Origin: Kribbella caucasensis
GTDB lineage: Bacteria > Actinomycetota > Actinomycetes > Propionibacteriales > Kribbellaceae
Assembly: GCF_004361855.1 (NCBI RefSeq)
Contig: NZ_SNWQ01000005.1
Coordinates: 1 to 64,000 of the forward strand
Direction: 5' to 3'
DNA length: 64,000 bases
Shown here: positions 8,151 through 18,606 of the stretch, in pieces
How positions within the stretch are numbered: the first letter of the stretch is position 1
Layout of the letters: every line of letters begins with the position of its first letter
Notes under the pieces: model-generated
Databases searched by the model: none
Seen by the model: only the letters and a program-made list of their open reading frames with translations
What the model was told of the DNA's origin: nothing
Made by a program: the position numbers and the translations under genes

Positions 8151-9524
8151 ATGCAATTTGCGACGTTGAGCGCGGGGGTTGTGCCGGGGGTGCCGGGGCT
8201 GGACGAGTTGCGGGCGTTGAAGCCGCTGCAGCAGCCGGAGTGGCCGGACTCGGAGGCGCTGGAGCAGGTGATCGGGCAGCTGCGGAGCCTGCCGCCGCTG
8301 GTGTTCGCCGGTGAGTGCGACGACCTGACCACGAAGATCGGGGCCGTCACGCGCGGTGAGGCGTTCATCCTGCAGGGCGGCGACTGCGCGGAGACGTTCG
8401 ACGGGGTGACCGCCGAGAACATCCGGGCCAAGCTCCGGGTGCTGCTCCAGATGGCCGTCGTGCTCCAGTACGCCGCGAGCGTGCCCGTCGTGAAGGTCGG
8501 CCGGATCGCGGGGCAATACGCGAAACCCCGCAGCTCCGGCGAGGAGACCCGCGACGGGGTCACCCTGCCGTCGTACCGGGGTGACGCGGTCAACGGGCTG
8601 GACTTCACCCCCGAGGCCCGTATCCCGGACCCGCAGCGGCTGCGTGGCGTCTACAACGCGGCCGCCGCGACGCTCAACCTGACTCGTGCGTTCACGACCG
8701 GTGGGTACGCCGACCTGCACCAGGTGCACGCCTGGAACACCGACTTCGTGAAGTCCTCGCCGGTCGGGCAGAAGTACGAGCGGCTGGCCACCGAGATCGA
8801 GCGGGCCCTCGCCTTCATGCGCGCCGCCGGGGTCGCCTCGGACGAGATCAAGACCGTCGACTTCTACGCGTCGCACGAGGCCCTGATCCTGGAGTACGAA
8901 CACGCACTGACCCGGATCGACTCCCGCACCGAGCTCCCGTACGACGTGTCCGGGCACCTGCTCTGGGTGGGGGAGCGGACCCGTCAGCTGGACGGTGCGC
9001 ACGTGGAGTTCCTGGCCTCGCTGAGCAACCCGATCGGCGTGAAGATCGGGCCGACCACGACGCCGGAGTACATCAAGGCCCTGATCGACAAGCTGAACCC
9101 GAAGGGGATCGAGGGGCGGCTGACGTTCATCACCCGGATGGGTGCGGGCAAGATCCGGGAGGCGCTGCCGCCGCTGCTGGAGGCGGTCCGGGACCACGGG
9201 TCGCCGATCGCGTGGGTGTGCGACCCGATGCACGGCAACACCTTCGAGACGCCGAACGGCTACAAGACCCGCAACTTCGAGGACGTCATGCACGAGGTGC
9301 AGGGCTTCTTCGACGCGCACGAGCAGGTCGGCACCTGGCCGGGCGGCATGCACATCGAGCTGACCGGCGACGACGTCACCGAGTGCCTCGGCGGCGGTGA
9401 GGAACTGGTCGCCGAGGACCTGGTCAACCGGTACGAGACGGCCTGCGACCCGCGGCTGAACCGGCACCAGTCGCTCGAGCTCGCGTTCCTGGTCGCCGAG
9501 CGTCTGCACAGCGCACGGGCATGA
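8151..9524 (+). CDS. aroG: 3-deoxy-7-phosphoheptulonate synthase, class II
   Basis: This 457-residue enzyme condenses phosphoenolpyruvate and erythrose-4-phosphate, the first step of the shikimate pathway. It is a class II (plant-like) DAHP synthase, shown by LQGGDCAETFDG, KVGRIAGQYAKPRS, the GATHLWIG-like block near LLWVGERTRQLDGAHVEF and WVCDPMHGNT. The length matches the family. It appears leaderless (TAAGGT six bases upstream of the ATG). The stop overlaps the threonine aldolase start by four bases (ATGA), so the two are coupled, an odd partnership between aromatic synthesis and threonine/glycine metabolism. Confidence 0.95.
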   Translation: MQFATLSAGVVPGVPGLDELRALKPLQQPEWPDSEALEQVIGQLRSLPPLVFAGECDDLTTKIGAVTRGEAFILQGGDCAETFDGVTAENIRAKLRVLLQMAVVLQYAASVPVVKVGRIAGQYAKPRSSGEETRDGVTLPSYRGDAVNGLDFTPEARIPDPQRLRGVYNAAAATLNLTRAFTTGGYADLHQVHAWNTDFVKSSPVGQKYERLATEIERALAFMRAAGVASDEIKTVDFYASHEALILEYEHALTRIDSRTELPYDVSGHLLWVGERTRQLDGAHVEFLASLSNPIGVKIGPTTTPEYIKALIDKLNPKGIEGRLTFITRMGAGKIREALPPLLEAVRDHGSPIAWVCDPMHGNTFETPNGYKTRNFEDVMHEVQGFFDAHEQVGTWPGGMHIELTGDDVTECLGGGEELVAEDLVNRYETACDPRLNRHQSLELAFLVAERLHSARA

Positions 9525-10543
9525 TCGATCTCCGGTCGGACACCGTCACTCGTCCGTCGGCCGGGATGCTCGCGGCGATGACGAGCGCGCCGGTCGGCGA
9601 TGACGTGTACGGCGAGGACCCGACGGTCACCGAGCTCGAGGAGACGGTCGCCGGCCTGCTCGGGCACGAGGCCGGCCTGTTCACGGTGTCGGGTTCGCTC
9701 GCCAACATCCTCGGCGTACGGGCTCTCTCGGCGCCCGGCACGGAGGTGCTCTGCGAGGCGAGCGCGCACATCGCCCGGGCCGAACTCGGCGCGCACGCCG
9801 CCGTCTCCGGCATCACCACGCGGACCTGGAGCGCACCGGCCGGCCAGATCGACCTCGCCCAGATCCGCGCGCTGATCTCCGCCGACCTCGGCCCGTACTT
9901 CGTGCGCACGGCCGCCGTGTCCGTCGAGAACACGCACAACTTCGGCGGCGGTTCGATCCAGCGCTCGTACGACGTACTCGCGGACGAGCTGGACGCGATC
10001 GGCCTCCCGCTGCACCTGGACGGCGCACGCCTGTGGAACGCGTCGGTGGCGTCCGGCGTACCGGTGTCCGCGTATGCATCCCGGGCCGCGGCGGCCAGCG
10101 TCTGTCTGTCGAAGGGATTGGGCGCACCCGTCGGCTCGGTCCTCGTCGGCTCGACCGAGCTCATCCGGGAGGCACGAGTCTGGCGCAAACGCCTCGGCGC
10201 CGGCTGGCGTCAAGCGGGCGTCCTCGCCGCGGCCGGCCTCTACGCGCTGCAGCACAACGTCGACCGCCTGGCCGAGGACCACGCCAACGCCCGCTTGATC
10301 GCGGAGATCCTCGCCGACGCGGCCCCCGGCTCGGTCAAACCCGACCAGGTCGACACCAACATCGTCGTCGCCGACCTCGCAGCGACCGGCAAGTCGGTCC
10401 CCGAGGTGGTCGAGGCGGCTCGTACGGAAGGCATCCTGGTCGGCGGCGTAGGCCCCACCCAGCTGAGGTTGGTCACCCACCTGGACGTCTCAACATCCGG
10501 TTGCCGTCGTGCCGGTGAAGTGGTGGCTGGTCTGCTCCGCTGA
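9521..10543 (+). CDS. ltaE: Low-specificity L-threonine aldolase (PLP-dependent)
   Basis: This 340-residue fold type I PLP enzyme cleaves threonine or allo-threonine to glycine and acetaldehyde. It has the family N-terminus IDLRSDTVTRPS, GDDVYGEDPT, the ENTHNFGGG block, LHLDGARLWNA (PLP-ring Asp) and the PLP Lys in SVCLSKGLGAPVGS. The length fits. Its ATG overlaps the DAHP synthase stop by four bases. Related beta-eliminating lyases cannot be excluded, but all motifs fit threonine aldolase. Confidence 0.9.
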   Translation: MIDLRSDTVTRPSAGMLAAMTSAPVGDDVYGEDPTVTELEETVAGLLGHEAGLFTVSGSLANILGVRALSAPGTEVLCEASAHIARAELGAHAAVSGITTRTWSAPAGQIDLAQIRALISADLGPYFVRTAAVSVENTHNFGGGSIQRSYDVLADELDAIGLPLHLDGARLWNASVASGVPVSAYASRAAAASVCLSKGLGAPVGSVLVGSTELIREARVWRKRLGAGWRQAGVLAAAGLYALQHNVDRLAEDHANARLIAEILADAAPGSVKPDQVDTNIVVADLAATGKSVPEVVEAARTEGILVGGVGPTQLRLVTHLDVSTSGCRRAGEVVAGLLR

Positions 10544-10593
10544 TCTCACCAGTTAGGCTTTCGGTGTCGTGGTTGCTGCGTTCGGGGAGAGCC

Positions 10594-11571
10594 GTGCGAG
10601 AGATCGTCGTGTTCAGCGGAAGTGCCCATACCGCGCTGGCGGAGCAGATCTGTGCCGATCTCGGCGTGGAGTTGTCGCCGGTGGAGATCCATCGGTTCAG
10701 CAACGATTGCCTGCAGGTTCAGTTGCAGGCGAACTGCCGGCAGCGGGACGTGTACATCATCCAGCCGCTGGTGCCGCCGACCCAGGAGCACCTGATGGAG
10801 CTGCTGCTGATGATCGACGCGGCCCGCGGCGCCTCGGCGGCCCAGATCACCGCGGTCATGCCGCACTACGCCTACGCGCGGTCCGACAAGAAGGACGCCT
10901 CCCGGATCTCGATCGGCGGCCGCCTGGTCGCCGATCTGCTGGTCGCAGCCGGCGTGGACCGCGTGCTGACGATGGCCTTGCACGCTCCGCAGGTGCACGG
11001 GTTCTTCTCGGTACCGGTCGACCATCTGACCGCGATCGGGGTGCTCGCCGAACACTTCAGTACGGCGGACGTCCGCAACACCGTGGTCGTCAGCCCCGAC
11101 CTGGGCAACGCGAAGACCGCGACCCAGTTCGCCCGGTTGCTCGGTCTGCCGGTCGCGGCGGGCAGCAAGCAGCGGCTGGCCGACGACAAGGTGGTGATCG
11201 ACGCGATCGTCGGTGATGTCGTCGGCAAGCGGGCGATCGTGCTCGACGACGAGATCGCCACCGGCGGCTCGATCATCGAGCTGCTGGACCGGCTGAAGGA
11301 CTTCGGCTGCACCGAGGCCGCGGTCGCCTGCACGCACGGGTTGTTCGCCGGGCCCGCGGTCGAGCGGCTCCGCACGCACCCGTCCATCACCGAGGTGATC
11401 AGCACCGACACCGTCCCGCGCCCGCCCGGTTTCCCGGAGCTCAAGGTGCGGTCGGTCTCACCGCTGTTCGCCGAGGCGATCAAACGCATCCACTACGGCG
11501 AATCGGTCAGCAGCCTCTTCGACGGCGTCGACCCGACCCACGCCCCGCCACAGCCGAAGCTCCCCTTCTAG
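10594..11571 (+). CDS. prs: Ribose-phosphate pyrophosphokinase, divergent paralogue
   Basis: This 325-residue protein has the PRPP synthetase fold: FSGSAHTALAEQI at the start, EIHRF, YARSDKKD in the flexible-loop region, GRLVADLLVAAG, and VLDDEIATGGS in the PRPP loop. The housekeeping enzyme usually has YARQDRK and VDDMIDTAGT, so this looks like the second, divergent PRPP synthase seen in several actinobacteria. It makes PRPP from ribose-5-phosphate and ATP, or acts on a related sugar phosphate. GTG 10594 is preferred, with GGGGAG upstream; TAGGCT at 10554-10559 could be its -10. The stop shares CTAG with the convergent amidohydrolase gene. Confidence 0.85.
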   Translation: MREIVVFSGSAHTALAEQICADLGVELSPVEIHRFSNDCLQVQLQANCRQRDVYIIQPLVPPTQEHLMELLLMIDAARGASAAQITAVMPHYAYARSDKKDASRISIGGRLVADLLVAAGVDRVLTMALHAPQVHGFFSVPVDHLTAIGVLAEHFSTADVRNTVVVSPDLGNAKTATQFARLLGLPVAAGSKQRLADDKVVIDAIVGDVVGKRAIVLDDEIATGGSIIELLDRLKDFGCTEAAVACTHGLFAGPAVERLRTHPSITEVISTDTVPRPPGFPELKVRSVSPLFAEAIKRIHYGESVSSLFDGVDPTHAPPQPKLPF

Positions 11572-14500
11572 CCTTCGCAGCAGGCCCGGTGCAGCCACTC
11601 GGGCTCATGCCACCAGTACGCCGCGTCGTGGGCGTGCGCCTGATCCCTACGCAGCGGCGCCGGACCCGCCGCGGCCTTTGTAGTGCTCTCGAATGGCCCC
11701 AGCAACTCGTCGACCGTGTGCAACCTCCCAGCGATCATTACCTGCTGTACTGCGGCCGCGTGCTTGATGTCCGCGAGCGGATTCCCGCGGACGAACGCCA
11801 GATCGGCCTGCGCACCGGGTTTGATGACCCCGATCTTGTCCTCCAGGTTCAGCCACTTCGCCGGATTCCGGGTCGCCGTGCTCAGCGCTTCGTACGGCGT
11901 GAATCCGCCGCCGACCATCGCCCGCAGGTTCGCGTGCAGCGACACAGCGATGTTGTCCAACGGAGTGTCCGTACCGGAGATCACCAGGCCGCCACCCCGA
12001 TGGATCCGCAGCACCATGTCGACGTTGCCCCGCAGCAGTTCGCGAGTCGTCACCCCGGCCGGCCCGGACGCGGTGTTCACCTCGGCCTGGAGGGCGGCGT
12101 ACTCCCAGGCCGGGAAGAGCGTCGTCGTCCGTCGGTCGGTGACCAGGGACGGATCGTCGACGTGCGCCATCGTCGAGTTGAACAAGGTCGGCGTGACGGA
12201 CATCCCGGACTTGGTGAACAGCGTGATCACATCTGCATAGGCGCGGCCGAGCCGGCTCACCGTGTGCGAGTAGCCGAGCCGGTTGGTCGCGCCGGTGTGC
12301 TCCATCCCGTCCATGCCGAGGTTCTCGGCCGGGTAGAGGTAGTGCGACGACAGTTGCAGGCCGAGCCGGTGGACTGCGGCGATCGCGCGCCGCTGGTATT
12401 CGACCGGCAACCGCACATAGGTCTTCACCAAGTCGTACGCGAGCCCCTCGACCCGGTCGATCTCCAGTTCGAGCTGTCGCAGCGACAAGGTCGGCCGCAT
12501 GAAGTTGTAGTAGACCCGCGATCCGTCGATCGCCTCGCCCGTCGCGAAGTACCGCGGTCCGAGGAGCGACCCATGTGCGAGGGCTTCGCGCGTCTCCTGC
12601 ATCTGGTAAACCGGGTCGCCGGGAGACCGCGTGGTCGTGATCCCGAACGCGAGCCATAGGTTGCCCTGCCGCGCACCCCACGCTCGTCCGCGCAGATGCC
12701 AGTGGTTGTGCGCGTCGATTAGCCCCGGCATCACCGTCAGCCCGGACGCGTCGATGTCGGCATCACCCTGGTGCGGCCGGACCGCTGCGATCTTCGACCC
12801 GTCCAGTACGACGTCCACGTCGTGCCGCAGTTCCTCGGCCCGCCCGTCCCACAGGGCGGAGGCGTGGATCGTGACGTGCTGGTTCACCGTCGCGCGTTGC
12901 CAAGTGAGATCGAGCGGCACGGTCCGCGGACGGGATCCGGCGAGATCCGTACGACGCAGCTTGCCGTTGCTGAGGTAAAGCAACGTCCGCTCGTCCTGCC
13001 AGACAGGCGAATCGGTCACCTCTGACGTGATCGCTTTCGGGTCCCCGACGTACCGACCACGGGCGTCCACCGGTACGACGTACAGTAGGCTCTCGACGAC
13101 GAAGGCGAGCCACTTGCCGTCGGGGGAGAACACCGGTCCGTCATCGCCGCGCGTTGCGAGTGACCGGAATGGCATGGGCTCGACGTACTCGAACGCGGTG
13201 CTCGCGACATCGACGTACAGGAGCTGGCTGGTGCCTTCGCGGAACCGCCTGGAGAATGGCTTGACCGCGGCCAGCACGATCGTCTTGCCGTCGGCCGACC
13301 AGCTGACCCGGCCGGGCTGGAACAACGTCGGCGTGAGCTGGCGGACCTGGTTGGTGGCGAGGTCGAGGACCCAGGCGATGCCGTCCTGGTCCTGGTACGC
13401 GACCTGCTTGCCGTCCGGGGAGAACCGCGGTGCGGTCTGGGCCCCGGGCAACGAAGAGAGCTTGCTGTCGGCACCGGTCGCGAGATCGTGCAACCAGAGA
13501 TCCGCAGTACCGTCCCGGTCGCTTGCGTAGAGCAACTTCTCGCCGTCGGGGGAGAAGTCCGGGTCGGAGTTGAAGTAGCCGTCGGCAACGATCTTCCGGG
13601 GTCGGCCGCGCCCGTCGGTATTCGCGAGCCAGAGGGCGTTCAGAGCCCGGAAGGCGACCAGCCGGCCGTCGGGGGACACGGTCGGGCCGGCGATGCCGAG
13701 TACGGGCCGGCGTTTGGTGGATTCCAGATCCGGCGCCTTCGGTCGCGGTCGGCGCGACGTGACGGGAACGCTTGCGGTGAAGGGGATTGCTTGATGTACG
13801 CCGCCCAGTTCGTGTTTCATCACGTGCCCGTCGGCGGTGTAGTAGAGCGTCGTGGCGGATGCCCATGACGGCGGTACTGCGAAGACGTCCTTGCCGCTCG
13901 TGACGGCCTGATCGCCGACCACCAGATTGCAGACCGGTCCGGCCAGCCGTACGTAGGCCAGCTGGCCCGCGGGGGAGTACGCCGGACCGTAGACGCTGCT
14001 GCCGGTCTGAGCCGGTACTGCGGTACGCCGCTGGCCCGTCGTCAGGTCGAGCTCCACGATCGACGAGGCGTCCACGGTGAACGCGATCTTGGTGCCGTCC
14101 GGCGAGAACGCAGGCTCGGCCTCCTCGGTCGGGTCGTCGGTGAGCGCGACGATGCTGCCGGTGGACAGGTCGAGCCGGTGGATGCCGTAGCTGCCGGAGC
14201 TGCCGCGATCGGACGAGAACACGACCGACCGGCCGTCGGGGGAGAAGTGCGGTTCGCGGTGGTCGTACCGGCCGGTGGTGAGCTGGCGGAGCCCGGTGCC
14301 GTCGGGGCGGATCGTCCACAGGTGGAAGTTGCCATCGCGGTATGACTGGAAGACGAGCTGCGATCCGTTGGCGGACCAGCGCGGGCGGGTGGCGTCCTGC
14401 AGATCGTCGGTGAGCCGCCGGGACCGTCCACCTGCGGCCGGCGTCACCCAGATCGCGGTGACCAGATCAAACGCGAGCCAGTTCCCGTCCGGCGACACCG

Positions 14501-14666
14501 CAACCATGAAGTTGGTGCCCTCGGTGAGAGTGGCTTCGTTGGCGCTACCGACCTCCCCGGCGGCGGCGCTGACTGCCGGCAGGGAGCCGGCGGCGGCGAT
14601 ACCGCCCGTCAGTTGCAGCGCGGTGCGACGCGAGAAGCTCCATGGTCTAGGCGTATCTGAGTTCAC
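11568..14666 (-). CDS. Tat-exported TolB-like beta-propeller/amidohydrolase fusion protein
   Basis: This 1032-residue secreted protein starts at GTG 14666, with GGAAGA upstream. A twin-arginine signal (SRRTALQLTGG) ends near AVSAAAG. Residues of about 45-600 form a propeller with many FSPDG repeats, each followed by a hydrophobic strand, as in TolB/WD40-like proteins. The C-terminal domain (about 630-1000) is an amidohydrolase, with metal motif GLIDAHNHWHL near residue 650 and a late ISGTDTPLD Asp. Such fusions are annotated as imidazolonepropionase- or prolidase-like hydrolases; the substrate is unknown. It shares CTAG stop sequence with prs. The frame runs upstream to 15299, but that is not conserved. 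Confidence 0.85.
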   Translation of the reverse strand: MNSDTPRPWSFSRRTALQLTGGIAAAGSLPAVSAAAGEVGSANEATLTEGTNFMVAVSPDGNWLAFDLVTAIWVTPAAGGRSRRLTDDLQDATRPRWSANGSQLVFQSYRDGNFHLWTIRPDGTGLRQLTTGRYDHREPHFSPDGRSVVFSSDRGSSGSYGIHRLDLSTGSIVALTDDPTEEAEPAFSPDGTKIAFTVDASSIVELDLTTGQRRTAVPAQTGSSVYGPAYSPAGQLAYVRLAGPVCNLVVGDQAVTSGKDVFAVPPSWASATTLYYTADGHVMKHELGGVHQAIPFTASVPVTSRRPRPKAPDLESTKRRPVLGIAGPTVSPDGRLVAFRALNALWLANTDGRGRPRKIVADGYFNSDPDFSPDGEKLLYASDRDGTADLWLHDLATGADSKLSSLPGAQTAPRFSPDGKQVAYQDQDGIAWVLDLATNQVRQLTPTLFQPGRVSWSADGKTIVLAAVKPFSRRFREGTSQLLYVDVASTAFEYVEPMPFRSLATRGDDGPVFSPDGKWLAFVVESLLYVVPVDARGRYVGDPKAITSEVTDSPVWQDERTLLYLSNGKLRRTDLAGSRPRTVPLDLTWQRATVNQHVTIHASALWDGRAEELRHDVDVVLDGSKIAAVRPHQGDADIDASGLTVMPGLIDAHNHWHLRGRAWGARQGNLWLAFGITTTRSPGDPVYQMQETREALAHGSLLGPRYFATGEAIDGSRVYYNFMRPTLSLRQLELEIDRVEGLAYDLVKTYVRLPVEYQRRAIAAVHRLGLQLSSHYLYPAENLGMDGMEHTGATNRLGYSHTVSRLGRAYADVITLFTKSGMSVTPTLFNSTMAHVDDPSLVTDRRTTTLFPAWEYAALQAEVNTASGPAGVTTRELLRGNVDMVLRIHRGGGLVISGTDTPLDNIAVSLHANLRAMVGGGFTPYEALSTATRNPAKWLNLEDKIGVIKPGAQADLAFVRGNPLADIKHAAAVQQVMIAGRLHTVDELLGPFESTTKAAAGPAPLRRDQAHAHDAAYWWHEPEWLHRACCEG

Positions 14667-14787
14667 AGCTCGTCTTCCAATCCTTCGGGGGCGGGGGCGG
14701 CAGTTCGGACACCAATTTGCCAGGAGTGTCGGCAATAAATGGCCCTGAACGGCGTGGCGAAACAGGCTCGCAATATCGTCTGGGGTC

Positions 14788-15315
14788 ATGACTTCTGTCT
14801 CTCCGCGGGCCCGGGCGGGTCTTGCTGCTCTTGGCTGCCTGGTGATCGCGATCGTCGCAGCGCTCGCGGTCGACGTCCGACTCGACCGGCACTGGGTGCT
14901 GCGCGGGCTCACCTTGCTGCTCGCTCTCGGGTGCGCCGCCGTACTCGCGGTCGACCAGGGCAGGCGGGCCCGGCAGATCATCGGGGTCGTCGGGATGCTG
15001 ATGTTCGGCCTGGTGTTCCCGGTAACGACGACCACGTGGGCGACCCCGCCGGAGATCGACTTCGCCCTGGCGGTCGCCACCGATGCCGAGGCCGCTGCCT
15101 TCAAGGACGCCCGCAGCGTGGTCCTCCCTGGCGACGTCCGTGCCGCGGCCGAGGCTCGAGGCGGAGCGGTCGGCACCCTCAAGACCGACCGCACCCCCGA
15201 GGTCCGAGGCGCCGACTCCTTCCCGGTGATCGTCCGCCCCACGCCCAGCCAGGGCCGCCCCCGAGCCTGCATCACCTTCGAGAACGGCTTCGACGCCAAG
15301 GTCCGCCCCTGCTAG
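14788..15315 (+). CDS. Small membrane protein of unknown function
   Basis: This 175-residue protein has three hydrophobic segments in its first 85 residues (AALGCLVIAIVAALAV, VLRGLTLLLALGCAAVLAV and IIGVVGMLMFGLVFPVT), followed by a soluble C-terminal half ending near a Cys. No family is recognised. It is divergent from the amidohydrolase gene across 121 bases. The clean start (ATG 14788), codon bias and hydrophobic pattern support a real gene. Confidence 0.65.
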   Translation: MTSVSPRARAGLAALGCLVIAIVAALAVDVRLDRHWVLRGLTLLLALGCAAVLAVDQGRRARQIIGVVGMLMFGLVFPVTTTTWATPPEIDFALAVATDAEAAAFKDARSVVLPGDVRAAAEARGGAVGTLKTDRTPEVRGADSFPVIVRPTPSQGRPRACITFENGFDAKVRPC

Positions 15316-15387
15316 GCGAGGCCGCTGGATGCCCACAACCTCGCAGCACGGTTCCTGGGAAATCGATTTCTTGCTAGGGTCGCGGGC

Positions 15388-16455
<1,068 letters not shown>

Positions 16456-16458
16456 CCG

Positions 16459-17676
16459 TCAAGGAATGGGCAGCGGGCGATCGAGTGCGGCCGTGGTGAG
16501 GACGACGAGGGCCGAGGTCCAGCCGAGCGGGGCCTCGCCGGCCGGTTGAAGGTCGCGGTTGACCTTCTCCGGGATGGCGCCGGACGGGGTCCGATGGGTA
16601 TCGATCCAGTGGAGCAGCTCGGTCGCGGTCTCGCGGTCCCCACGGGCCGCGGCGCTGAGCGCGAAGAGGACGGTCTGCGGGGTCCAGGCAACTCCGTCAG
16701 CCCGCCACTCCTCGCCCGGTGTCACACCGCCGTTCGGTTGAGTCAGTACTGCGTGCGCTCGGTTGATCGCCGCTGTCGTCTGCGGCTTCTCCGGGGCGAA
16801 AGGCGGACCGAGCACCGCGACGATCGCGTCCGCTCCGCCGCCGATCCCGGTGCCTGCGCGGCCGGGAGTGCGGGGGTAGTCAGGACCGAAGGCACGATCG
16901 GTGGCGGTCGACAGGCGGGACAAGGCGTCTTGCCAGCGGGGCAGTTCGGTGGTGCGACCAAGCGACTGCGCGATCGCGACGGCGGAACGAAGGCCGGTCA
17001 GCAACGGGGCGATGGTGCCGAGGGTGACCTCGGATTCGGGGCGCTCCCAGTAGTCGGGGGAGGGGGCGGGCAGGCCGTCGGGTCCGAGTTCGGCGACGAT
17101 CTGGTCGGCGGACTCCTGCACCATCGGCCAGTACCGGTTGAGATCGAGGCCGGCCGAGGCGCAGAACCAGGTTGCCCAGAGCACCCAACCGGAACCGTCG
17201 AGCTGATCCTCCCGGCCGTCCTGTGGGATGGCGCCCGTGTCGGCGAAGTACCGCGCCGCCCAGCGTCCCGACGACGGCCTGACCCGGTCGAGGAACCCCA
17301 GTACCTTGGCGGCCTCGGCGTACTGGCCGATCGAGCAGCGGGCGGCGGCGACGAACGACGCGTCGCGCGGCCAGACGAAGCGCCATGGCCCGTCCCACCC
17401 GGCCAAGGTCCCGCCGTTCGGGAGGGTGAGGGCGTCGAGGTCCGCGAGAGCGTGCCGCGCCAGGTCCGCGAAGGCGCAGTCCGTCGTACTCAAGGTGGAG
17501 CCCGGGCAGGTGCCCGTTGTGGTGGGCAACGGACGGCCGGGGATGCCGTCGGCGACGAGCTGCGGTTGTGGATTGCGGCGCACGTTGGACGCCGTACCGG
17601 CCGCCAGGAACGCCAGCAGGACCACGATCACGACGGCCGGAAACCACCGGATCCGTCGCGCACCGTCGTCCCGCAT
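16459..17676 (-). CDS. Membrane-anchored GH15-like (six-hairpin) glycosidase
   Basis: This 405-residue protein starts at ATG 17676 behind a strong GGGGAGG. An N-terminal membrane anchor (FPAVVIVVLLAFLAAGTA, about residues 12-30) places the rest outside. The catalytic domain reads GPWRFVWPRDASF, SGWVLWATWF and DYWERPESEVT, where Glu is the expected general acid of glucoamylase-type (alpha/alpha)6 enzymes. It is shorter than typical GH15 proteins (about 600 residues), lacking the N-terminal beta-sandwich. An activity on an alpha-glucoside or trehalose-like sugar is possible but unproven. It follows the EamA gene by 11 bases on the same strand. Confidence 0.75.
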   Translation of the reverse strand: MRDDGARRIRWFPAVVIVVLLAFLAAGTASNVRRNPQPQLVADGIPGRPLPTTTGTCPGSTLSTTDCAFADLARHALADLDALTLPNGGTLAGWDGPWRFVWPRDASFVAAARCSIGQYAEAAKVLGFLDRVRPSSGRWAARYFADTGAIPQDGREDQLDGSGWVLWATWFCASAGLDLNRYWPMVQESADQIVAELGPDGLPAPSPDYWERPESEVTLGTIAPLLTGLRSAVAIAQSLGRTTELPRWQDALSRLSTATDRAFGPDYPRTPGRAGTGIGGGADAIVAVLGPPFAPEKPQTTAAINRAHAVLTQPNGGVTPGEEWRADGVAWTPQTVLFALSAAARGDRETATELLHWIDTHRTPSGAIPEKVNRDLQPAGEAPLGWTSALVVLTTAALDRPLPIP

Positions 17677-17687
17677 GGCACCTCCCC

Positions 17688-18569
17688 TTACTGGGCGAGG
17701 TGCTGGACCTCGGCCTCGAACTTCCGTCGCGGCGCCAGCTCGACCAGGTACATCGCACTGACCACCAACGCACCGCCGATCAGCAGCCGCCCCGTCACAC
17801 TGTCCGACCCGAACAGTACGGCGAACGCGGACGCGAACACCGGCTCCATCGTCATCGCGATCGCCGCCCGCGTCGGGGTCAGATGGGCCTGTGCCCAAGT
17901 CTGCACGATCAACGCGAGCGCACCCGCGATCAAGGCCATGTAGACCACCCGAACCCAGTCCCCACCGTTGTCCGGTACGGCGAAACCACCCGGCACCGCC
18001 CCGATCGCGCACACCGCCGTGATCACGATCATCTGCAACGACGAGAGCCCGAAGGCGTTCGACGGTGTCGACCACGCGCCGAGCCCGATGATGTGCAACG
18101 CATACAGGCCCGCGGACGCCAACGTCAGCAGCTCACCCGTCCCCAGGCTGAGCCCGCGCAGCGAGAGGACGCCGAGCCCGATCGTGGCGAGCGTCACGGC
18201 GATCCAGGCCCAGCGGCCGATCTTGTGCCTCAGGATCACGGCGGCCAGCAGCGGCGTGAACACGACGTACATGCCGGTGACGAAACCGGACACACTCGCC
18301 GACGTGTGCCGCAGGCCTTCGGTCTGGACGAGTTGGGCGACCCCGTAGGTGATGCCGAGGGCAACACCCCGGCCGCGATCGAGCCGGCTCAGCCTCGCCA
18401 TCGCGGGCGGGTGGACCATGATCAGCACGACCGAGGCGATCAGGAAGCGCAACGCCAGGTAGTCGGCGACGTCCATCCGGGTGAGCAGATCCTTGGTCAG
18501 GAAGAACGTCGATCCCCACGCCGCCGCCACCGCGAGCAGGGCCAGAACAGCGATGCGCGGGTGATTCAC
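17688..18569 (-). CDS. EamA/DMT-family transporter (ten membrane segments)
   Basis: This 293-residue protein has two EamA repeats, each of five membrane segments; the first begins LALLAVAAAWGSTFFLTKDLL and contains ALRFLIASVVL, and the second contains TPTRAAIAMTMEPVFA, the signature Glu-Pro. Such drug/metabolite transporters export amino acids, nucleosides or other metabolites; the substrate is unknown. The GTG at 18569 is preceded on the minus strand by TTAGCT with six bases between, a leaderless-promoter pattern. It is probably co-transcribed with the GH15-like gene. Confidence 0.88.
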   Translation of the reverse strand: MNHPRIAVLALLAVAAAWGSTFFLTKDLLTRMDVADYLALRFLIASVVLIMVHPPAMARLSRLDRGRGVALGITYGVAQLVQTEGLRHTSASVSGFVTGMYVVFTPLLAAVILRHKIGRWAWIAVTLATIGLGVLSLRGLSLGTGELLTLASAGLYALHIIGLGAWSTPSNAFGLSSLQMIVITAVCAIGAVPGGFAVPDNGGDWVRVVYMALIAGALALIVQTWAQAHLTPTRAAIAMTMEPVFASAFAVLFGSDSVTGRLLIGGALVVSAMYLVELAPRRKFEAEVQHLAQ

Positions 18570-18606
18570 CGGCCAAGCTAACCAGACGCCTTGGCTTCGC
18601 TGGAAA

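Noticed and set aside
7263..9509. Long minus-strand open frame (748 codons) opposite PlsC, DUF2237 and DAHP synthase
   Set aside because: It lies opposite three recognisable genes, has low-complexity Arg/Val/Asp-rich sequence and no known domain; a GC-rich shadow frame.
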